From Wurfbainia villosa (taxonomy: Eukaryota; Streptophyta; Magnoliopsida; Zingiberales; Zingiberaceae): a DNA stretch of 64,000 nt. Positions within the stretch are counted from its first letter, which is position 1. Every line of letters starts with the position of its first letter. The position numbers and the translations under genes are program-made. A model generated the notes under the pieces. The model was not told the origin of the DNA and searched no databases. It was given only the letters and a program-made list of their open reading frames with translations. The stretch is from NCBI GenBank assembly GCA_025175895.1, contig CM045997.1, forward strand, positions 106,688,479 to 106,752,478, written 5' to 3'. Below are positions 25,801 through 38,742 of this stretch, piece after piece.

Positions 25801-28800
25801 TTACAGTATCAGTATCCATATCATTATCATCAACAAAAAAACCTATCAAGCTTGTAATATGAATATAGAAAGTTGTTCAAAAATGTTATAATGAAAAGAA
25901 CATGAGAGTTTGCAGCTAGACATTTGACCAAATAGGATTTTCCAATTCCTATACAAACGGTCACTAAGATACCCCTAAAAGGGGATAGAACTAAGCGGAG
26001 CTAAAGAAGTGTGCTCTATGAGAAAACTATTTAACCCCACATGGCATTTGCAAATAAGTGATTGTTTGATAATGAGCCAGGAATATCCTTTTGTTAAATG
26101 GGATCTATTAAACTCCTATCCATTAGATATTTTTCTATGAATGTCAATTAAGTATCCCAAGTAAATTATGTCAGTTGTTCAATCATTTGATAATTAGTGT
26201 CATCCTTTGTTAAACGATCACTATTAATCACATTTAATAGAATTCAATCCATCTTTTTTTCTTTCTAGTGATAAATGTGAACTAAACCAAAAATTTTCTT
26301 TCTTTATCATCAACCAAACCATTATTTGGGAGCCAAGATTCTATTTTCTCTCAATCTCACCTATTAAACTCAAAATTTTACTTTCCAAACTTCGAGTAAA
26401 TTATGCAAGAATCTTCTTATATTCATGGTATATTTAATACATACATAATAACTCTCTCAAAAAAGGATACAAATTTGTGTCTGCTCCTTAATAGCCTACT
26501 AATCAATAATGGGCTTTAAAAAAAAATCTCAAATTTAGATATTTTGCCCTATCGTAGTACGAAACCATGGCAAATATGTTTAGAAGAGCACTATATAGTT
26601 GAAAGGTTACATCAGCCCCTTCTCAACACATTTCTTTAGAGAAAGACCATTTTTTAATTGGAACAAATATACTAATTCTTCTCCAAACATAAAGTGTGAA
26701 TCAAATCTATGTTTAAATTGAAACAAAGATACTCATGCAACTCCTTCCCTTCTAAATCAGATCGATTCATATTTGAAAGAAGGGACTATTTTAAGTTTAC
26801 TACTTTTTTCCTTTGATAGAGGTGTTGTAAAAATGTGTGCAATCCAGTAAATAGCTCTTATGAATAAATAGCTCTATGAAAAAAAATATACAAGTTATCC
26901 TTCATTAGGTCTAAATATGCCAAATACATGTAATACGATTGGCAAAATAGTTTCTCCCCCAAAATGTATACTTTTACCAATGCACAAAAATTTATTTGGT
27001 TGTGAATGAACAAGAGAAGAAATATTCGTATATAGGATTATAATTATTGATAATGGTCTTTCCCACATGAAAAGGAAATCTTAAATAACAATATAACCAA
27101 AAGTGAATGGATCATCAAAGAATAAAAGTTGATTTACATAAAAAAAGAAAATATCAATAAGCTTCTATGAAATTATTTCACAGGAATCAATTAATTGTCA
27201 CGATCATGAAATATCATCAAAGAAATTTCTACTATTATTTCTAATATGGAATAAGTCAATCACCCACTTTATTATCTTGTTAGAAAAATGGTAATCTAGT
27301 TCCTCCATTATTTTAATTTATTCAAATGAACGATTTGAACACCTATTGATTCTAACCTACTGTGAAGTTGATCATTATTTTAATTTATTCAAAAGAATCA
27401 CCCATTTAAAACCATTCCATGATGCATGATACTGTTGTTGTTTATTAGGATTATGCTCTTGTATTGAAGGACTAACCTTGCTTCAACAATCTATCATTTT
27501 ATTATGTTCCCGCATAAGAAGTGTGATCTTACACACTAGTGGTGGGCTTTGGTCATTAGAGGAATGATTTTGCATTGGGGTTTGGGCCAATTTTATTTAA
27601 GTATCTAATTCGATATATTGAAATGTCAAGTATTTTGCTTGAAGATGATGCTTTTATTCTCTTATCGTATTGAAGTGGTCTTTATGCTGTTGCTATTGAC
27701 ATATCAATTTCAAGGATACCCTAATGTATAGATGTAACAGCATGGATAAAATGAATAATTTTTTTTTATAATGTCACTTATGTTATACTGAGAACTAATG
27801 GTTGTGGAATGGATACATCGACTACTTAGGCTTGTGCCTTGTATGAATTTTTTTTTTCCACGCACTTCTATTTGGCCTACTAGGCATGCATATTAAATAC
27901 AACCACCAAGCTTTTATCCCATAAGTGTTGTTTACTATATGTCATTAGACTCGATCTTCTACTATATCATCATCTACATTCATCTACATTTAAATTAATT
28001 TTATCCTATTTTATCATTCTTAAACAAGTCTTCTTTAGTTTTCTTCCTCGATTAATATGTGCATTTGTTATAGTCTCAAATTATCTAATTAGGGTATTTA
28101 GTAGTCATTAAAATACATGTTCATATCATCTTAAATATGTCTCTTAGAATTTTTTCTCAATAAATATCGCTTCAATTTTCTTTCTAATATTCTCATTTTT
28201 TATCTGTTCATCCATATGTCCTTATATCCACCTTAACATTCTCATTTCTGTGGCTTTAATCTTCTGTTCGTGTATTCGCTTCATATCCCAACATTCAACT
28301 TCATATATCATACCAGCTCTAGCTGTCGTTTTGTAAAACTTTCCTTTGAGCTTTAAAAGAACATTAGGATCACAAAGATCATCTAACACCCTCCATTTCA
28401 ACTATCTTTTCACAAAAATGACATTAGATACTTAAAACTTTCAATTACAAATAATTCGTCATCTCCTATCTTAAGAATTGTCTACTACTATTCTTAAATT
28501 CTATATATTCTATCTTTCCTCTACTAAACTTAAAACCTTTAACTTCTAATATCACCAACAAAAATTTGAGCTTAGCATTTACTCTTTCATATGTCTCATC
28601 GACCAAAACGTCTTTCACAAATAGCATACACCATGATAGCATATCTTGAATGCAGCTAGTGAGTTCATCCATAACTAGTGTAGAAAATATAGATTTAGAG
28701 TTTATCCTTGATGTAACCCTATTTTTATAGACACATCAAATGCTCACACTTATTCTTTACTTAAGGCTACAAATTTTATAGGTTAGGGCTAGATAATTAT

Positions 28801-31800
28801 ATAATAGTTCTTGTGATATAGCACAAGAATACTTTAATATCAAATTGATGCAACATAAAGTCGAAGTCTCTATATTACTAAATTAATGTAGAACAAGAGC
28901 ATTGATACAAAATTGACGCGACACTAAATCAAACACACGAATCACATGGAAAAGTCAACGAAATTGATAAAGCACAAGATAATCAAAAGGATTTATTATT
29001 AATCAAAAGTTGATTATCATATAGAGAACTTTTATATATCATTCTAACCAAACTAAATCATGCTATTGCAGAAATAAATTAACCACATTAACTCCATCTA
29101 ATAAAAGATACCAAACTTTTTTTACACCTAAAATAAGACCATTACCAACTCAACAAATTCAAAATTAAATTAGATCTTTTTTCCTTGTTTGCATTAACTT
29201 AGAGGTGGGCATATCATGCAAATAAAGACTCTAAAATGTTTAGATAAAATTATTTTATGTCATACTTTAATGACTGTTTTGTTACTAGTTATATTATAAC
29301 ATAAAATACATAGGATGATCTCTTTTATTACTAGGTTTGTGATGGACCTATGCACTCATGGTAGTTGTTTGGAAACTATTTGTCTTTTGTTTGTGGTGGT
29401 TGTTTATGTGGTTATTAGGATGGTATGAATTGTTATTATAAATTGTTGTTAGCGGTAATATGATTATGTTTTATATTCTAGACCTATGTAAAATACAAGA
29501 AAGATGTTGTCAAAAAAAATTCAATTTCTAATTTATACTTTAAAAAAATTGTGTCATGTGCCTAGAGCAAAAACCTTCCGAGGAGGTACGGTCACCTTCC
29601 AAATGTGATAGTAGCGCTCCTTAGATCACAAAAGGCTCCTACAATTCCTACAAGTCTAATCAAGTGTGACCATTCATTTCCCTATAGTAACAATTGATAA
29701 TTCTTATTGCATTTGAAAAAGTTTTATGTAGGAGGAAAATTGAACATCACCTATAGCTATATGCTCTCTACAAGAGCCGTTCTTACTACATAATTACTTT
29801 AAATTGATTGTTTCTAAAATATATACACGATACAAAAATAAGAACTTTCTTCTTGCTCAAAAGAATAACTTAACCAATGTAAATAATTCATAAGAAGATA
29901 AAATGCAATTTGATCAAGTTCTAACAATTGGAAATATGCAAACCAGCCAAGCCTATTAATTAAAAGGAAATTAACGAAAACTACAAACCATACCCCTCAA
30001 GCTTTTAATTGTATATAATTTGCAGATCATTTTAAACATGTTCATATCATCCTAATCAATTTTCTTCAATTTATTGATAAGGACATCTAATTGTTGTCAA
30101 ATATTAATACACTATATTTTATCTTTCTCTAGCACCTCAAACATTCATCTTAGAATCTCATATTTGCAACACCGACATTTTTGTATCACGCCTCAATTAA
30201 TTAAATCTAAACTTACATTTTAAATAATTAAACTTAAAATCAAATCTTATTTGAGTTAATTGGAGCTAATTAAAAGCCTAATTGCCCTTTAATTAGAATT
30301 CTTATTCCTAGTATTGAGATTGGCTTGAATTTTTGGCTGTTTGCTTGATCCGTCCTAACTGGGCTTGAGTTAGAACTGACTGAACTTATTTGATATGAAT
30401 TGAGTCCTATGCTTCAATTGAACCTATTACTACTAATCATCAAAGTTTTATTGAATAACTTAGGTGGTGTTTGGTTGGAGGGTTTGGAATGAGGGAATGG
30501 GAATGATATATGGTGTTTGGTTAATGGGTTTGGGATTGAGATTTTGGAATGATTTTCAAATATTTGGGAATCAACGAAACCCGACCTAAACGGTGAGTTT
30601 GGGAATGAGTCCCAAATAAATGATCGTTGTTGGTCGACGACTGACGATCGGCGACTGACAATTGGTGTCGGCGAGTGGCAGACGATGGGCGATGCCGCGG
30701 TGGGCGACGGGCAACGAGCGACGATCGGCGACCGATGACTGATGCCAGCGGGCGATCGACGAGCGACCGACGGGCGACGATGGGCGAACGACTGCCGGTG
30801 ACTGGTGACCGATGGTCAATGAGCGACCAGTGACCGACGACCGCTGGCGATGAGCGATCGGCGACCAACGACCACCGGCGGTCACCGATCGTCAGCCGAC
30901 GCCCAACTGCTGGCGACCGCCGACGACCGGCAACCGCCGATGGTCGGCCGTTGATGCCCCAACGACCGTCGGCGATCATCGACCGACGACGACCAGTGAC
31001 CCGACAACGACATCGACGTCGTCTCCGCTTTCATTCCCAACTTATAAACCAAACAATGTTATTGGAATGACTAAACTCATTCTCATTCCACCCTACTATC
31101 AAACTCATTCTCATTCTTATTCCCACACTCGAACCAAACGCCACCTTAGTTAACTAAAAATATACTTAATCCTCTTAGCCCTTGCAACCTGGAATATGAA
31201 TGTCATCAGAACCTAGAATTTTACCTACATAAATATTCTTTAAATTTACTTAAGCCTCAATTGATCTGATGTGATACAAACCTATGATTCCTAAACTATC
31301 ATGATTTGTATTCCCAAAGCTAATTTTACTGAATTGCTCATTATACAATATGCAAAAACTATCTGTTTAGTCTTTCTTTGCATTATCATCAGCAATAACC
31401 TTACATTTTTTGAATTGTACGCATCTAAAAGTACATAAATCTTAATATTTCCTTTCTTCTATCTTTAGTAATTGATTTATTGTTCCTATTAGTTCTAAGA
31501 TTGCAATAAAATTATCATGTACTAAAATTTGTTATAACAATTTTAGCTTAAATTTTTTGGCTAGATTGCACATGTTCAAGTTATTGAATTTCTATAATTT
31601 TAGAAACCTTAAAACCAATCTCTTTTTTAAATTATATCCTTTCATCGTTCCTCGCACCACCATTACTCTATGTCACACTTTAAAGTATGAACTCCACAAA
31701 CTGAACTTTACATATCCCAAATTTTATTTTCCACCAAAGTCCATATCCCATATATATTATCAATTTCTTTATTCCAAACCAGTTTCTTTATTCTATCCTT

Positions 31801-34800
31801 GAAAATTTGATAAAAAATAACGTTAATTGAACAAAAAAAGTAGATATAATATATTCACAGTTCGTCTATCAGTTGGCAGTTACTTTAAAGAAAACGTATT
31901 AAATTGAATATAAACTAAATTAAGCGCCATTTTTAGACTCTGGAGCGTATGTTTCAACACTTCTGGAGCCTAGTACACTGCCTTTGGTCTAGAGAGGCAA
32001 CTGAAGATTAAGTAACTATGTTGTCACATAGGCTCTCCAACCCACATATTTTCTACTTAATTACCTATTTACTATGACCACACAATTGCAACACATGGCA
32101 TATACAATAAATCCCTGCAAATGGACGTGGCTGCATATGACATTGAATGGATCACTCCTAAAACAATATTAGCAGGAAAGAGATCTCAATCCTTCTCCTT
32201 TTGTTGAATATTTACATTCGCGTAGAATTGAATGAATAATAAATCTTCTTCACTTGCAATCCATTCCTCCAAGCATATCATATTTCTCAACAAGAAAGAA
32301 GCTTCAGGTTACCTAGACCTCCTGATAGAAACTATAAATCACACATGATAAGATGACTTCGAGGAACTAAATAACGATTATGCTTCATAAGGAAGATAAA
32401 CAATTCCAAAAATCATATTCTCATCATCATCACGCCATGTATGCCCTGAACCATTTGTGATTGCCAACATGTCCATTGAATTTTGTATAAGACTACATCA
32501 CTAGTACTATTAAATCAATTAAATCTTTGTTTATTAATATTAATTAAAAAAAATTGTCTCTCTACTCTCTACACTTCCAACTCTAACCGATTCAACTCTT
32601 TGAACTATAAAATCCACTAGTCGCTGTCGAACATGTTGATATATCTTGACTTATTTTCCTCACTTTATCATGAGCTATACCTAATTGCTCCTAAACAGAG
32701 TTTCCTTCTTCTTTCCAACCCTGGAAAAGCTATCTTAGGCCATGTTTCCTATTGAGATAAAGTGCAATGGAGAGAAGTATTAGAGGAAAGAAGCAAAGCA
32801 GGATAGGTTACAGAAGTTGATCCCTTAATAGTGTTTCCTTCAAGAGAAAAAAAAAACAATGAGAATTCTTCCCACTATTTGGAGGGAAATAAAGAGAGAA
32901 GAATACTTTATTTACTAAAATAGCTTTTTCAAAAAATAGAAATAAAAAATAAAATCAAAGAAATAAAAAGCATCAATAGTTTCTCTAAAATTGGCATCAT
33001 CTAGAATTTATGTTTTTCAAATGATTTGAGTAAAGGTGCTTTAAATCAGTTGACTATATAATTTCCCATCTATTTCTTTCCCTCCATCTATTTGCTCTCC
33101 CTCTCACCACCTTTCTTTGCCTTCTCCCTTCGTAGGAAACTTATGCTTAGTGCTCTCATCCATGTTACATTAAATTTGTATATATTCTCAAGTTCTCAAA
33201 ACTACAATACATAAAGTATGAAAGGTTGTATCCCTATCATATAAATTTTCCTTAGAATGCATGACAATGACATAAACGCTAATATGAGACTCTAGAAGCT
33301 CCTTTGCATTTTAACTGCCTACTACTTGTCTTATTAATCAAATTATCTCCTTATGGAATAATAGTATCCAAAATATTTGAAACTTGTATTGAATTTCATG
33401 TCACTCCCTTGCAACAAAACCATCAATTCTTCATTATTATTGAAATTATATTTTTCATGTATTCAATTTTGGCTCTCATCAATCTAAAATCATAAAAGTA
33501 ATTTATTGGCACTCTCATTACTTGGCAATTATCACCTACAAATAACATACAGTAAGCATCTTTAAAATATGTTCATCTAGAACCCTTAAAAGATAATACC
33601 CTAGAACTAGTTGTCAGTTCGTGTACAAAAGTTCATGTAAAAAAAAAATCATATATGAACTGATACTTCATGTAAGAATCCCATTTATCACGATCTAAGT
33701 AGCTCCAACACTAACAAGCAGTGAACCACCTCATCGTAAAATCTTTGATCACATCTATATAACTACTACTTACTAGATATCAAAGGTTTAGAAAAGCATA
33801 TACAAGAGAGATAAGATTGCAACTCTGCATAATGCATATATGGTATTCAACACATAAATACTACTTTTTATTTGGTATAACTGATTTATGTTATCAAAAC
33901 AATATTAACATTGACATGATTTAAACATCAATGATTTATGGATTGGTTTAGCTTTATACTACTTGTGTGGTCACAAGTGGATGCCATAGGGTCCCTAATT
34001 GTATAAGCCTATGAGAATGGCATGAAAAGCTTAGATAAGGGCTTTTTAAAATACAATGATAGATATTTATTTCTTCACTATAAACTGCCACTATTTTCCT
34101 ACATACTCTTAAATTACTTTTTTAATATGATAATCAATGTAAAATAATTCTTTTATATTGGAATGCACATAGGTCTACATAATTGTTATATAATACATAT
34201 GAACTATGTGATTTCTCAATGTTAATGTTACAGACAAGCTTAGAGTAGACTTTCGGCAATCTAGGGTGCATAGCAAAGTGTATACTCTCTTAGGCCCACA
34301 AGGGAATTTATGGTATGAGACCATGTTTCCCGCGTAGGAAGAAAAAAATTGCTCAAGAGAATCTTCCCAAGTGTCATTTCCTTGGGAAGAAAATGGCACG
34401 AAGAAAGCAACAAGAGAAATGATCCCCAATACATGCACATATTCTTTTAGCCCAAATTGTGTGGAAGCAATATTATGCACAATTTGTAACAAAAAATTTG
34501 GTAAGAACATGACTCTTTTTTTAAATCTATTATTTTAATCAATTTTTTGAGTTAAATAATCAATTTAATATCTAAACTTTCCCTCATTCTTATTTCCTTC
34601 CAAATAATCACAAGCTAAGGAAATGTTTCCTAGTCCACTAGCTCCAAATTATTTCCCTATCTCCTTTCTTGACCTAATTATTTCCCTTCCCCATAAAAAA
34701 ATGGCCACAAAGGTTCGTTTCCCCTTATAGATAGAAAGTCAGTTGTAAAAAATCCATCAAGGATTCTGCAAAGGAAGGAAATGACAAGGGAATCCTATGT

Positions 34801-37800
34801 CATTAAAACTCATTCACCTAAGAAAGGATGGAAAGTAGAGAAAAATGGAATTACCGTTTATCCCTCTTCTTCTCCAAACAAATGAAACTCCCAACCCCAA
34901 CTAACTGTCAATTTGTTGTCTACCTCAACCATGATCAACCATCTCAAACCTGCCAGCTTTCAAAACTTTGGCCCTTGATTGCAACAACCACAACCTTGCC
35001 AACTTCATAGAAGACCTGGGCACCAGCTACTGCTGAACTGAACCTTCATTACCTGCCCACCCTCCTGGGCTTCCACAACCTCAAATCGCAACTGCAACAT
35101 CACCACAGACTCTTCCAGACTCTATTCATTAGTGAAACCTCGTTGGTAACTTGAAAAACTCTATCTTTGCCTGCAAACCCCAATAGCAGCTCAACAAGCC
35201 TATCAAACACTCATCCACCTCTTGAGGAATTCTAGTTAATGTATATTGAACCTTCATCAATCTGCTTCCCTCTGCAAAATGTCTGCCCACAGTGCTGTTG
35301 CATACAGTCACTAAGAGGCTTCCCTCCTGCAAAACGTATGCCCACAATGTTGGTGCATACAATCCCTAAGAGGTTTGGCTTAAAGAGGAAATTGTTGATG
35401 TAATCATACTTAACTCACAAATAGTTTTGATGCGGTTGGCAAATCAGTTAGCAAAAAGGTTTAAGTTAGATTTAACATATGTTATGATATGTGTCAAGTG
35501 TGCAAATGCAGCATGTTGACAGGAATTGTTGTTGCAATTGTGAAAAAAGTCCAATAGGCTCTTAGCATGAAAAATCCAACAAAAAAGGAGTTGGTAGAAG
35601 TTCAAATGGTTCTTAGCAAGAAAATTCCCAAAGAAATGCCAAGCACATGAGGAAGAGTCCAACAGAAGAAATTGGCAAAAGTACAAATGAATTTTGGTTC
35701 TTTTCCGCCAAAATTTAAGTGAGCTAAACAAGGGAAAGCACTTTGAAACTTATGCTTTCTTTCTTTTCCTTTAAAATCCAAGAGTAATTAGAGGGTAAAT
35801 GGACTCTACTAGAGGTCAAATAGACCCTATTATAAGTTCAATAGACCCTAGGTAATAGGTATCTAATCTCAACTGGTGTCATTTTAGGAGATTAGTCTTT
35901 GTTCAGTCCGTGTGTCTCCTATATACACTTCTAAAAATTTGGAACTAGGCAACATCCACTTTAATCGCCCTTCGCCTCGATATAAACAATCTCTTCTCTT
36001 TCTTGTATTTTCTTTTTATATTATTCACTAAATGGACATGTCGGAGTGAAAGATGAGGAATATGAGAGAGTGCAGGGAGGTTATGAATTTGAAACAAGAA
36101 ATGAAGAAGGTAAAACTATATTAGATTTTGCAAAAACATATGATCTTATACTAGCTAATACATTTTTTAAGAAAAGAGAAGAGCACTGGGTCACGTTCAA
36201 AAGTAGAAATAATAAATCACAAATTGACTTTCTTATAGTTAGAAAGAGATATAGAAAGATTTGTAAAGATTGTAAGGTCATCCCTGGAGAAAGCTTAACT
36301 ACCCAACATAGGTTAGTAGTATTAGATATACGTCTTAAACATAGTATTAATAGAAGGAAAATATACATGACTCCTAGAATTAAGTATTGGAAGTTAAAGG
36401 ATGAGAAACAAACCATATTTAACGAGAAGATAGGAGTGAAAGAAGCTAAGAATAAAACTTTTGAATTGTTATATCGAAAATTAGATACAAAAGAAGGTGA
36501 AAGAGACATTTATAGAATAGCTAAAGTAAGAGAGAGGAAGTCAAAAGATCTTAATCAAATAAAATGTATTAAAGATAAATATAATAGGGTACTAGTAAAT
36601 GATGAAGAAATAAAAGAGCGATGGAAGAGATATTTTCATCAACTTTTTAATGAAGGTTTAGATGACCAACTTAATTTAGGTAATTTAAGTAGATCAAATG
36701 AGTAGAGAAATTTAAATTTTTATCGTAGAATTCAAATTTCAGAAGTAAAACAAGTTTAAAATGGAATGCAAAATGGAAAAGTCGTTGGACCAGATGATAT
36801 TCTGATAGAGGTATGGTAGTGTCTAGGGAAACAAGGTATTGAATGACTTACAAAATTATTTAGCATGATATTGAAAACAAAAAAAAAAATGTCTGATCAA
36901 TGGAGGGTAAGTACTCTAATTCTCTTTTATAAGAATAAGGGAGACATACAAACTTATGCAAACAATAGGGGTATTAAACTAATAAGTCATACTGTGAAAC
37001 TTTGGAAAAGAGTAATAGAAAAAAGATTAAGGAGACCACGGTTCTTGAAAATCAATTTGGGTTCATGCATGGAAGGTCGACAATAGAAGCTAAACATCTT
37101 CTCAGGCAATTAATTGAAAAGTATCGGGAGCAAAAGCAGGATCTACACATGGTATTCATTGACTTAAAAAAAGTTTATGATAGAGACTGAAAAGAAATTA
37201 TATGAAGAATTCTAGAAAAGAGAGGTGTTAGCGTAACATATATTGAAATAATTAAGGATATGTATGAGGAAGTACGACCAGAGTGAAGACTTCCCGGATT
37301 AACTGAAGCATTTCCAATAAAGATAGAGTTACCTCAAGGATCAGCTTTAAGTCCCTATCTTTTTATACTAATCGTGGATGAACTCACTAGACACATTCAA
37401 GGCACAATCCCATGGTGCATGTTATTTGCTAATGATATTGTTTTGGTAGATAAGACACGTGAATGAGTAAATACTAAATCAGAATCTTGGCAAGAAACAT
37501 AAGAAATGAAAGGTTTTAGATTTAGGAGAGTAAAGACAGAATATATGGAATTTAAAGTTAGCAATATTAGACGTAATGAGACAAGTGTTAAGATAGGAGA
37601 TGATAAGTTGTCTGGAATTGAGAGCTTTAAATATTTAGGTTCATTTTTGCAAGATAATGGAGAGATTGAGAAAGATATCTTATATAGTATACAAGCAAGA
37701 TGGTTGAAATAAAGAAAAGCATCGGGTGTTTTATGTGATCGTAAAATACCTCTAAAATTGAAAGGGAAGTTCTACAAAACGACGGTTAGATCTGCTATGT

Positions 37801-38685
37801 TATATGGCGTTAAATGTTGGATTACGACTCAAGCACATGAGCAAAAGATGAGAGTTGCAGAGAGGAGGATGTTAAGGTGGATGTGCAGACATACAAGAAT
37901 GAACAGAATAAGAAATGAGAGCATTAAAGAGAAAGTCGGAGTTGCATCTATTGAAGGAAAGCTCCGAGAGATATGTTTAAGGTGATACGAACATGTACTT
38001 AGACGACTAATAAATGTTCCAGTTAGGCAATGTAAAACAATGACAAATATGTATATCAAATGAAAAAGAGAAAGACCAAAAAAGACTTGGTTAGCAACAA
38101 TAAAATAAGAAAAATTTATTTAAATATAGGTGATGATATAGTAGGGGATAGAGTCCAATGACGTAGAATGATCCATATAGCTAACCCCACCTAATAGGAT
38201 AAGACTTAGTTGTTGTCGTTGTCGTTGTATTATTCACTAATTATCTTCAATAGACCTTTATTTGATCTAGAGTAACAAAGTTGTTGTCTGTATATTCCAT
38301 CTTTCACTTTGGTTCTTTTTTTAATTTTCAAGTGACTCTTGGCCACTTACCATTTTTTGCCTTTTTTTTTTAATCTAAGTGGTAATAGTTAAAAGTAAGT
38401 AGGTAGCCTTATTCAAAAAATTCATAGAAGAAAGAGCTAATGATAATAGATACCAAACTATGATTACATGCCTTCAATTAAAATAAAAAGGAAATAAAAG
38501 TTGCAGTGACATCCACAAAGTTTAGCTTAGGAATACTACCTTGAGAAAATCACCTCCTTGAATCATGAAGTCCTTAATTACTCGATGGAATTGGCATCCC
38601 TTGTAACCAATTGGTAAATTTGCTTTTCTGCAATCGTTACAAGAATTGGAATAAAGCTCTTGATACATAAAGCTTTGGGTTCTTT

Positions 38686-38742
<57 letters not shown>

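Noticed and set aside
30521..30979. Long open frames of 99-152 codons on the minus strand, rich in Arg, Ser and Pro
   Set aside because: They follow from the GC-rich GGCGACCG-type repeat in a MITE; overlapping frames are open as well and no domain is present.
32720..34720. Two possible decayed MITEs in intron 3
   Set aside because: Arms match over only a few bases and no target duplication was found, so they are only mentioned in the intron entry.
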